Shown one piece after another: positions 36,237-44,180 of a DNA stretch of 64,000 nt. The notes below the pieces were generated by a model that had not been told where the DNA came from, searched no databases, and saw only the letters and a program-made list of their open reading frames with translations. Within the stretch, counting starts at the first letter, position 1; every line of letters starts with the position of its first letter. Made by a program: the position numbers and the translations under genes. Source of the stretch: Luteitalea pratensis (lineage in GTDB: Bacteria; Acidobacteriota; Vicinamibacteria; Vicinamibacterales; Vicinamibacteraceae). The stretch covers positions 1,275,001 through 1,339,000 of the forward strand of contig NZ_CP015136.1 of the NCBI RefSeq assembly GCF_001618865.1, written 5' to 3'.

Positions 36237-37733
36237 GTCTTGCCACACGGCCGGTCGTACCAGGCGCAGTCGACGCTTCGCGATGATATCGCCCAGCGTG
36301 CGGATGCCGGCGTCGATCACGGCTTCGTTCTCGGTCGCAAAGCTTAGTCGCAGGCAATTGTGCTTGACGCCGCTGAAGTAGAAGATCGCGCCTGGCAGGA
36401 ACTGCACGCCTTTGTCCTGCGCGAGTGCAAGCAGGTCCCGCGTGTCCATGTCGTCAGGCAGGGTGACCCACATCGACAAGCCGCCCTCGGGAACCGACCA
36501 ACGTGAGTCGCGAGGAAAGTAGCGACGCAAAGCCTCTGCCATCGCATCGCGACGTCCCCTGAAGATCTTCCGAACCCGCTTCAGGTGACGAACCATCAGC
36601 CCACGCCGGCAGAACTCGTCCATCGCCGTCTGCACGAGGGTACTGGTGTGCAGGTCGCTTACCTGTTTGGCGACCGTGATCTGTTCGGCGAACGGCTCGG
36701 GTGCCACCATCCAGCCGAGGCGGAGGCTGGGGTTGAGCATCTTGGAGAAGCTGCCGACGTGGATCACCATGCGTGGACAGAGTGACTGCAGCGACGGCAA
36801 TGCTGCGCCTTCGTACCGCAGCGCCCCGAAGACATCGTCTTCGATGAGCGGGATACTGTGCTGGAGTGCGATATCCGCCAACTGGCGCCGCTGCTCCATC
36901 GGCATGGTTAGACCGGTCGGATTGTGGAAGTTCGGTGTGACGTAGATCAGCTTGCAGCGTTTCTGATGGTTGACCAGCGTTGACGGATCCAGCAGTGGTG
37001 CGTTCTCGTGCACCGGAAGTGGCATCAGGCCCGTCCCGGATGGCGACAGCGCACCCACCGCGCCCGGGAACGAGGGGTTCTCGAGCAACATTGAATCGTC
37101 CGGACCGACGAGCAGCTTACGCGTCAGGTCGAGCGTTTGCTGGCAGCCCGTTGTGATGACGAGGGTCCGCTCCGTTGCAACAATGTCGTGCTGCGCGAGC
37201 CAGCCAATCAGGTATTCCTTCAAGGATGGCAGGCCACTTGCGGCGGCACCTACCCGATAGACCTCGGTGCCACGCCGCTTGAGGATGTAGTTGGTGCAGT
37301 GCCGGAATTCCTCAACGGGGAACAGGTCGGGGGGCGGCGCAGCATACACAAACGAGGCGCTGCATTCCTTCGCGTAAGCCATGGACGGCAGCGCACGGGT
37401 CGCAAGGCGGGGATTCACGAAGAGCGGGCCCCACACCCTGAGAGCAGGATCGTCGGCCGAGTCGCTGGGCACATCGGGGCTGGGGGCGCGGGTCGCTTTG
37501 GCACAGACGAACGTGCCGCTGCCGACCTTCGTCGCAATCAGGCCGTCCGCCTCCAGGCACTGGTAGGCCTTATGCACTGTGAGTCGATTGACACCGACCT
37601 CCGTGGCCAAGTCACGCGAACTCGGCAGTCTCGTGCCGAGATTTAAGATGCCGCGCTCGATTAGGCTGCGGATGGCATCCTCGATCTGCCTGTACGGGGG
37701 TATCGGCGCGGCTCGATCGACGTGAATGTACAT
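36219..37733 (-). CDS. MocR/GntR-type PLP-dependent transcriptional regulator
   Basis: This 504-residue fusion regulator has an N-terminal GntR winged helix (about 5-75: PPYRQIEDAIRSLIERG, SRDLATEVGVNRLTVHKAY) and a C-terminal fold-type I aminotransferase domain. The aminotransferase part includes ITTGCQQTLDL, VTPNFHNPTG and the PLP Lys in VGSFSKMLNPSLRLGW. MocR proteins sense amino acids or PLP derivatives and usually control a neighbouring operon. The start ATG 37733 begins MYIHVDR, and 25 upstream in-frame codons are unlikely. It is divergent from PLP enzyme 3, so it is the natural candidate regulator for the cluster. Confidence 0.92.
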   Translation of the reverse strand: MYIHVDRAAPIPPYRQIEDAIRSLIERGILNLGTRLPSSRDLATEVGVNRLTVHKAYQCLEADGLIATKVGSGTFVCAKATRAPSPDVPSDSADDPALRVWGPLFVNPRLATRALPSMAYAKECSASFVYAAPPPDLFPVEEFRHCTNYILKRRGTEVYRVGAAASGLPSLKEYLIGWLAQHDIVATERTLVITTGCQQTLDLTRKLLVGPDDSMLLENPSFPGAVGALSPSGTGLMPLPVHENAPLLDPSTLVNHQKRCKLIYVTPNFHNPTGLTMPMEQRRQLADIALQHSIPLIEDDVFGALRYEGAALPSLQSLCPRMVIHVGSFSKMLNPSLRLGWMVAPEPFAEQITVAKQVSDLHTSTLVQTAMDEFCRRGLMVRHLKRVRKIFRGRRDAMAEALRRYFPRDSRWSVPEGGLSMWVTLPDDMDTRDLLALAQDKGVQFLPGAIFYFSGVKHNCLRLSFATENEAVIDAGIRTLGDIIAKRRLRLVRPAVWQDRRAVI

Positions 37734-37936
37734 GATGAATCCTAGCGACGCTGCATTCGTCCAGTCACGTTGATCGTCGTGTGCTCTCGGCAGGCCGAGG
37801 CAGACCAATTTACACGATTTCGTTGTGCACCACTTGTGGAAAGCGCGCTGAAGGTCGGGACGGACACGGTGGCGACTGGTATGCTCGACCCGAATCCACC
37901 AGCGGGATTTCTATTCCTCTATTCGACTCGAGTGCC
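37734..37936. promoter_or_regulatory. Divergent promoter region, mocR-like vs PLP enzyme 3
   Basis: About 200 bp separates the two divergent starts, the usual place for a MocR operator. The AT-rich stretch around 37800-37830 could hold promoter elements. I could not define direct-repeat operators by eye. Confidence 0.4.
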
Positions 37937-39205
37937 ATGACCCATCGTCGACGTGACTTCCTGCGCCAAGTGTCCGGCGTCGCTCTTGGCTCCGCTTCGT
38001 GGAGCACTCTCTCCGGAACTGCCCACACGGTCGGCCTTGCTGTGGCCTCCCCGCGAGAGGACGAAGAGTATTGGCAACTGCTACGGCAGCAGTTTCCGCT
38101 CGAGGACGGCCTCACGTATCTCAACGCGGCGAATATCTGCCCCGCGTCCCGACCGGTCCTCGACCGCCAGGTCGCGTACATCGCAGACTTCCACAAGAAT
38201 CCCTCGTTCCAGAACCGCGAGAAGTACAAGCCGATGTATGAACGGTTGCGAGGCAAGTTAGCCAGCGTTCTCCATGCCAGCAGCGCTGACGAGATCGCCA
38301 TCACGCGGAATACGAGCGAGGGCAACAACCTGATCGTCAACGGCCTCGACTTCGCGCCGGGCGACGAGATCGTGATCAGCGACCACAATCACCAGTCGAA
38401 TAGCGTTGCCTGGGAGATGCGCGCAAAGCGTGACAGCCTGGTCGTCAAGCGTGCGCCGGTGAGCGTACCGGCGGAGAGCCGCGAGGCGCTGATCGCCGGA
38501 TTCGAGCGTCTCATCACGCCGCGCACGAAGGTAGTCGCTCTGACGCATGTCACCGCCACCACGGGCGTGCTGTTCCCCGTGCGCGAGATCGCCGAATTGG
38601 CCCGTCGGCAGAACGCGTGGGTGCACGTGGATGGTGCGCAGACCTTCGGTGTCCTCGCCGTTGACGTCCAGGCGCTCGGCTGTGACTCGTACAGCGCGAG
38701 TTCCCACAAGTGGATGATGGGCCCTCTTGAGGCCGGCGTCCTGTACGTGCACTCGCGGCGTCTCGCCGAGTTGTGGCCCCCCATCGTCACGGCTGGATGG
38801 GCCGACGATCTCAAAGGCGCACGTCGGCTCGATGTCGTCGGGCAGCGCGAAGACCCCAGGGTGGTGGCCTTCGAGGCCGCCATCGACTTTATGCACGTGA
38901 TCGGGATTGACAAGGTCGAGGCGCGCAGCCTAGCACTGGCTGCGCGCGCCAAGCGCCTGCTTGCCGACCTGCCCGCGGTCAGGATGAAGTCGCCGGTCAG
39001 CCCGGAACTGTCGGGGCCTGTGGTGAAGTTCTCGCTGAGGAACCGCCCCACCAAGGAGGCGTACGACACCTTGTGGCAGAAGCACCGGATCGCGCTGGCA
39101 ATCACCGCGGCTGGCGAGGCCGAGGGCCTGCGGTGCTCACCGCACATCTATAACTCGTTCGATGACATCGATCGCCTGGTGGCCGGTGTGCGGGAGCTGG
39201 GTTGA
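37937..39205 (+). CDS. Tat-exported class V aminotransferase-fold PLP enzyme (3)
   Basis: The protein has 422 residues from ATG 37937. Twin-arginine leader: HRRRDFLRQVSGVALG. Class V text: LTYLNAANICPASRPVLD, ITRNTSEGNNLIVNG and VHVDGAQTFGVLAVDVQALG. PLP Lys258 is in ASSHKWMMGPLEAG. It is more distant from copies 1 and 2 than they are from each other (shorter leader, AANICPAS in place of TGTLGPTP). Its stop overlaps the amidohydrolase start (TTGA), so the two are coupled. A 60-bp scrap resembling its active-site region recurs at 57577-57636. Confidence 0.87.
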   Translation: MTHRRRDFLRQVSGVALGSASWSTLSGTAHTVGLAVASPREDEEYWQLLRQQFPLEDGLTYLNAANICPASRPVLDRQVAYIADFHKNPSFQNREKYKPMYERLRGKLASVLHASSADEIAITRNTSEGNNLIVNGLDFAPGDEIVISDHNHQSNSVAWEMRAKRDSLVVKRAPVSVPAESREALIAGFERLITPRTKVVALTHVTATTGVLFPVREIAELARRQNAWVHVDGAQTFGVLAVDVQALGCDSYSASSHKWMMGPLEAGVLYVHSRRLAELWPPIVTAGWADDLKGARRLDVVGQREDPRVVAFEAAIDFMHVIGIDKVEARSLALAARAKRLLADLPAVRMKSPVSPELSGPVVKFSLRNRPTKEAYDTLWQKHRIALAITAAGEAEGLRCSPHIYNSFDDIDRLVAGVRELG

Positions 39206-40446
39206 GAGAGGGCGCCTCGGGAATTACGCGCCGGAACCTCCTCCAAGGCGCCGCAGCTCTGTGTCTGGCGGGCGGCCGGGGCGCGGCACAGGAACAGGCT
39301 CCCTACGATCTCCTGGTACGCGGCGGGCACGTGGTCGACCCTGCTTCGAATACATCCGGCCTCCGAGACGTGGCGATTCGCAGGGGGCGGGTGGCGCGTG
39401 TCGCAGAAATGATTCAGGCCTCGCAAGCCCGCGAGGTTCTCGACGCCGCGGGCTGCGTGGTGACGCCCGGCCTCATCGACATGCACGTGCACGTCTACGA
39501 CGGAGTGGCGCCCATCAGCATCCCACCAGACGCGAACTGCATCGCCAAGGGGGTCACGACCGTGCTCGACGGCGGTTCGGCCGGAGCACACACCTACCCC
39601 GGCTTCGAGAAGTACGTCATCGGGCCGTCCGAGACCCGCGTCTATGCGTTGCTGAACATCTCGGTGGCCGGGCAGTCGACCTTTTCTTCCGAGAACCCAC
39701 ATGGGGAACTGCTCGACCTGAATCTCGTCAACCCGAGGGTGGCTGCGGGCACGATCGCGAAGCACCGGGATCGCATCCTCGGAGTGAAGGTGAGGCTTAC
39801 GCGAAACATCGCTGGCGACCAGGATCTCGAGGTGCTGGCCCGGGCCTGCGCAGCCGCACGGGAGGCAGGAGTCCCCGTCATGGCACACATCGGCGGTTCG
39901 CATTCCGCGCTGAAGGATATTTTGTCGAAGCTCCAGGCCGGCGACGTAATCACGCATGCGTTCCGCGCGGGTGAGGGCGGGATTCTGGACGACCGTGGGG
40001 TTGTGCGCCCGGAAGTGCGGGAGGCGATGGCGCGGGGTATCCGCCTCGACGTGGGGCATGGGGCGAACGGGTTCGGGTTCGCCACCGCGGAGCGAGCGTT
40101 GGCGCAGGGGATATTGCCGGACGTCATCTCGAGTGACCTCCACGCCTACAATTACCGCGGTCCCGTCTTCGATCTCGTCACGACATTGTCCAAGTTCCTC
40201 TCTCTTGGCCTCACGCTGGAGCAGGTCGTCGACCGCGCCACGCGCAGTCCAGCGAATGTTTTCGCGTTTCCGGAAGGAGCGGGCACGCTGGCCGAGGACA
40301 CCATCGCCGATGTCGCGGTGCTTAGACTCGAGGAGGCGCCCGTGACGTTCGTCGACTCCCATGCGGTAGAACGTCGGGCCGCGCGTCGATTGCGCGCCGT
40401 CGCCACGCTGAAAGCTGGCCAGATATACGGCGCTCCAGCAGCCTAG
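39202..40446 (+). CDS. Tat-leader amidohydrolase/deacetylase family metallohydrolase
   Basis: This 414-residue enzyme of the amidohydrolase superfamily has first metal ligands in GLIDMHVHVYDG, a probable carboxylated-Lys region ILGVKVRLTRN, a His in MAHIGGS, a His near VITHAFR, and the final Asp in ISSDLHAYNY. That pattern fits the dihydroorotase-like amidohydrolase/deacetylase branch, which hydrolyses N-acyl or cyclic amides. The N-terminal ITRRNLLQGAAALCLAGG is a twin-arginine leader, which is unusual for this family. It starts with TTG 39202 overlapping the previous stop. Release of a free amine or amino acid for the PLP partner is a plausible role, but is inference. Confidence 0.87.
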   Translation: MREGASGITRRNLLQGAAALCLAGGRGAAQEQAPYDLLVRGGHVVDPASNTSGLRDVAIRRGRVARVAEMIQASQAREVLDAAGCVVTPGLIDMHVHVYDGVAPISIPPDANCIAKGVTTVLDGGSAGAHTYPGFEKYVIGPSETRVYALLNISVAGQSTFSSENPHGELLDLNLVNPRVAAGTIAKHRDRILGVKVRLTRNIAGDQDLEVLARACAAAREAGVPVMAHIGGSHSALKDILSKLQAGDVITHAFRAGEGGILDDRGVVRPEVREAMARGIRLDVGHGANGFGFATAERALAQGILPDVISSDLHAYNYRGPVFDLVTTLSKFLSLGLTLEQVVDRATRSPANVFAFPEGAGTLAEDTIADVAVLRLEEAPVTFVDSHAVERRAARRLRAVATLKAGQIYGAPAA

Positions 40447-40781
40447 AACGGTTAGTCGCGCGGCTTTCGCTCAGCGATTGAGCGAGCGCTCTGGCCGTGA
40501 ACGCGTACGCCTCGCATTCGCTCTACGTGGCGTCGCTCAATGCCGTCCCGCGGAAGGATGCAGCCGTTGCGATGGGCCGAACGCGGGTCAGGCCGCACCA
40601 GCAACGCCGAACAATCCGAGGATCAGCAGTGTCCGCGGTGGCTATCGTGTGCGCGGCGACAATTAGATCTGCCGGCAAGAGTAGTTGACGTCGCGCAATC
40701 GTGCGATGAATTGCACAAGCGACGCCCTGAAGCGCTGGCCAAGATCGTTTGTAGTCTGGCGACGCCGGCAAGCGTGATCGC
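40447..40781. other. Gene-free interval before PIN-domain remnant
   Basis: 335 bp with short overlapping frames but none with recognisable domain text. A frame ending at 40785 with AQSCDELHKRRPEALAKI could be a worn antitoxin end, but support is poor. Confidence 0.35.
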
Positions 40782-41084
40782 GTGAACGCGCTCCTGGAGA
40801 GCGGCGAGGCCGCATGGTGTCCAGTGGTGCGCCTCGAACTATGGCGCGGCGTCACCAACGACGCGGAGCGGAAGACGCTTCGCCGTTACGAGACCCTGCT
40901 TCCCGACTACGAGATCTCGGCTGAGGTCTGGAATCGGTCGATTCAACTCGCCGATCGCGCCCACGCATCCGGCGTCACCGTTCCACTTGCCGATCTCCTG
41001 ATCTTTGCGTGCGCCAAGATCCACGGTCTCGATGTCGCGCACGACGACACCCATTTCGACGCGTTATCGAAACTCGAGACGTGA
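40782..41084 (+). pseudogene. PIN-domain (VapC-like) toxin lacking its N-terminus
   Basis: 100 codons from GTG 40782 contain PIN-domain text: VVRLELWRGV with the second acidic ligand, then EVWNRSIQLADRAHASGV, VPLADLLIFACAK with the third Asp, and HDDTHFDALSKL at the end. In-frame codons continue upstream (DAGKRDR) to a TAG at 40752. The expected first strand with the conserved Asp (LVDTSVW-type) is absent, so the nuclease site is incomplete. It is probably a broken VapC, and no intact antitoxin precedes it. Confidence 0.65.
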
Positions 41085-41215
41085 TGAGGACGCCGGGCCA
41101 GTGTCCGCCAGCCGCGGACGCGCTGCCAGTCCCTTGGACGATGACGCGTCCTGGTGTGACGGCGCGTGTGCGTGACTGCGCGCCTCCTTGAACTTCCAGG
41201 CGCGCTCTGGTACAC

Positions 41216-43205
41216 GTGAAGCCGCCGACCATGGTGTTGAGGCGAGTTCTTGGGGCCGCGCCATGGACCCGTGCTGTGCCGCGTCGGTGTATCTGGCCGG
41301 CAGTCATCTCAATCCTGTGTGGGTTGAGCATGAGCTGCGAGGTCTTTGCTCGTCACGCGACCACCGTGGCCGCAGGAAGTGCTGCTGCGCCGCTCGTCCG
41401 GCCGCTCTTTGATCTCGGCTCGCCGGAGCGCCGTCCATTCCCGTCGAACCGCTTCACGGTAGCGGACGCCAATCAAAACACGGGACGGAACCTGCCGATG
41501 CCGGCCGACTGCGCGAGCAACGCGTCGGAGTGCGAGGATCGGGCGGTCTTGAACCAGCTCGATGGGTTTAACATGCAGCCGCGGATCCCGGTGCCGTTCG
41601 ACGGCGCGATCGATCCCGCAACGATCTCCAAGCGCACGGTCTTCCTCCTGAAGCTCTCGGGTGCGGAACGCACGACCAGCGGTATCAACCGGATCGTCTG
41701 GGACCCACCGACACAAGAACTGAGCTTCCATCCGGACAATTCGCTCGAACAGCACACGACGTATGCGCTCGTCGTGACGACCGGTGTGCGCGCCGCAAAT
41801 GGACATGCTATTGGTGTCGCGGCGCGCCGCGCCGATGGAGAGTACGGCCGGGCGCTCACGATGGCCGAACAGGCCGTACGCCACGCCGGCGTGCTCGAGC
41901 GCGGTGTCGACACCGCGGCGCTCAGCGTGTTCACCACCCAACGCTTCTCGCACATCATCGAGCGCATCCGCGACGCCATCCAACACACGCCCGCGCCGAC
42001 ACTCGACTTCGGCGTCGGACCTGGTGGCGCGCGCGGTCTTCAGGGCCGACGACATCGGGACGCTGGCGAACAACGCGCACGTCAACGTCAACGGACCGCT
42101 GACGCCGCAGCCGTTCGCGAATGCCGTGACCAACATGCGGTTTGTCACGGGCAGTCGGGAGCGTTGCGTTCGGGACGTTTCGCGTGCTCGATTTCACGAC
42201 GCGGCCGTCAGGACATATCGCCGCGATCCCGACGCGCACCGGCAGACTCACTCCAACCGGATCGGTGGGTGTGGCGTTCAATCTGTGGTTACCATCGGGC
42301 AGGTCACCCGACGGCGGATGGCCCGTTGCCATCTGCGGCCACGGCAGGGATGTGGCGAAGAACTTCTGCGTGTCGATTGCCGCCATGCTGGCGTCGCCCG
42401 GGCTCGCCGTCATCAGCGCGAACGCGATGGGCCACGGCGCTGGTTCGCGCACGACCATGACCGTCACGCGAACAGACGGCACGGAAGCGACGTTCAGCGC
42501 GCCTGGCCTCGGATCCGACCAGAACGGCGACGGCATGATCGCGACATGGGAACCGAGCTGGGCCGAACGGCCGTTTGGCATTTACGGCGAGTCGGGACCG
42601 ATTCTGCAGAGCGCCGCGCACATCCTGCAGCTCGTTCGCGCGATTCAGAAAGGCGTCGACGGCGACGGCGACGGCGGGCGGATTTGAACGCGTCACGACT
42701 CTACTACTACTACGGACACTCGCTGGGCGCGATGTACGGCATGTTCGGCTTCGCCTGCGAGCCCGCCATCCGTGCGGCCGTGTTCGTCGGGCCGGCGGGG
42801 ACGCGTGCGTACGACCGGCTGCTGTCGCCTGCCACGCGACCGCCGCTTGGCCGCTTTCTCGCCGCACGAGCGCCGTCGCTGAACAACGGCGCGGACGGCC
42901 TGACGAGCATCGACGGAATGACTGTTGCCGGACCGTTCTTCAACGAGGACGTGCCGCTGCGCAACTTGCCACCGCGGGTGACCACCATCGCCGGCGCGGT
43001 CGACATTCAGCGCGTCGTCGATCACCTCGCATGGGCTGAGCAAGTTTCCAGCACCGCTGCGATTGCGCCGCTGCTGCGCCGCTCTCCTCCGGCTGGAGTA
43101 CGCGTGCGTCCATTCATCATTCAGGTCGCGCGCTCGGACCCGTCTTCAACCAACCCGACGACTACAGAGATCATCCGTTCCGGTGCTCTCGAGGATCGCG
43201 TTGTT
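41216..43205 (+). pseudogene. Lipase/esterase-like secreted protein with three frameshifts
   Basis: One protein can be read across three frames. 41216 to about 42030 gives a leader and a bacterial Ig-like region (RIPVPFDGAIDPATISKRTV, LEQHTTYALVVTTGVRAANG). To about 42150 another frame gives FRADDIGTLANNAHVNVNG. To about 42680 a third gives GVAFNLWLPSG, GGWPVAICGHG and SDQNGDGMIATWEP. The next frame then gives SRLYYYYGHSLGAMYGMFGF, with the nucleophile-elbow GHSLG, and FIIQVARSDPSSTNPTTTEI. The breaks fall in GC-rich runs. Three separate shifts make sequencing error less likely than decay. The end merges into foreign scraps at about 43205. Confidence 0.8.
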
Positions 43206-43217
43206 CTCTACCGCCAC

Positions 43218-43287
43218 TGCCGTCGTCGTCAAGGTGCCCTGGGAGGCCATCTTCCAGGCGCTTCGCGACGTCACGCTGCGCGAGATG
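43218..43287 (+). repeat. 70-bp copy of part of the SRPBCC-like gene
   Basis: 68 of 70 bases match 55379-55448 by my count. The segment encodes VVVKxPxEAIFQALRDVTL, the N-terminal part of the tandem SRPBCC-like protein. Here it is joined to unrelated flanks on both sides, so it is a transplanted scrap. Confidence 0.85.
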
Positions 43288-43362
43288 CCTTCGACGAGGT
43301 CGCCGACGCACACCGCCGTATCGAGGCGGGCGGTCTCGAAGGCAAGCTCGTGCTGTGCCCGG
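43288..43362 (+). pseudogene. C-terminal scrap of a quinone-oxidoreductase-like gene
   Basis: Read in the same frame as the preceding scrap, this encodes FDEVADAHRRIEAGGLEGK followed by LVL. That is the typical C-terminal signature of zinc-type quinone oxidoreductases. Nothing else of such a gene is nearby. Confidence 0.6.
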
Positions 43363-43613
43363 ACCTCCCATTTCGACGCGACCGGTTGCCGCCTCAGCGC
43401 GAGCTCGCGAATCCGTCGCTGGCCAGGGTGATCACGGCTGGGCGCCACTTTCGCCAAAGCCGCGCCTCCATCCCGCGAACGAGAGCGCCGAGCTCAACAG
43501 GAGTTTCTCATCGTCCGGCCGCATCACTTTCTCCCCGTCGCATGCGGCTCCTGTCCGTGATGAATTTCGCGGATCCGCTCCCGGTCCGGCAGTAGAATTC
43601 TGGTCGGTCCACG

Positions 43614-44180
43614 ATGGCTGGCCAGACAGTGACGCAACTGCTCTTGGCATGGGCGGACGGAGACGAAGCCGTGCTCGATCCGCTCATGTCGCTCGTGTAC
43701 GACGAGCTCCATCGAATTGCGCGTCGTCACATGGTGCGAGAGCGGTCGCCGTCGTTGCAGCCGACGGCGCTGGTCCACGAAGCCTACCTCCGTCTGGTCG
43801 GCCAGTCAGCCAAGTGGCAGAACCGTGCGCACTTCTTTGCCGTGGCGGCGCGGATGATGCGTCGGATTCTTGTCGCCCGGGCGAGGCAGTGCGACCGTCG
43901 AGGCGGTGGCGTGTGGCACGTGTCGCTTGGTGAAGCAGGCGACATTGCTCTCGAACGGACGCGCGACCTGATCGCCCTCGACGATGCGTTGAAGGTGCTG
44001 GCGTCGGTCGATTACCGAAAGTCGCAAGTCGTGGAGCTGCGATTCTTCGGTGGCCTCAGCGTTGAGGAGACCGCGCACATTCTCGGTGTCTCCGCAGTGA
44101 CCGTGATTCGTGACTGGACGACCGCCAAAGCCTGGCTGCATCGCGAGACAGGAAATCGCACGGAGGCCGGCGGCCTATGA
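43614..44180 (+). CDS. ECF-like RNA polymerase sigma factor (acidobacterial/planctomycete type)
   Basis: This 188-residue sigma-70-like factor has region 2 with LMSLVYDELHRIARRHM and LQPTALVHEAYLRLV, AHFFAVAARMMRRILV just after it, and region 4 with VVELRFFGGLSVEETAHILG and VSAVTVIRDWTTAKAWL. This is the short ECF-like family (TIGR02999-type) often next to Ser/Thr kinases. The ATG at 43614 is used. Its stop overlaps the kinase start (ATGA), so the pair is translationally coupled and the kinase may control it. The anti-sigma role of the kinase is unproven. Confidence 0.9.
   Translation: MAGQTVTQLLLAWADGDEAVLDPLMSLVYDELHRIARRHMVRERSPSLQPTALVHEAYLRLVGQSAKWQNRAHFFAVAARMMRRILVARARQCDRRGGGVWHVSLGEAGDIALERTRDLIALDDALKVLASVDYRKSQVVELRFFGGLSVEETAHILGVSAVTVIRDWTTAKAWLHRETGNRTEAGGL

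Noticed and set aside
40540-40785. Antitoxin gene before the PIN-domain fragment
   Set aside because: The frame overlaps by only a few bases and lacks AbrB, Phd or RHH motifs; the toxin itself is incomplete.
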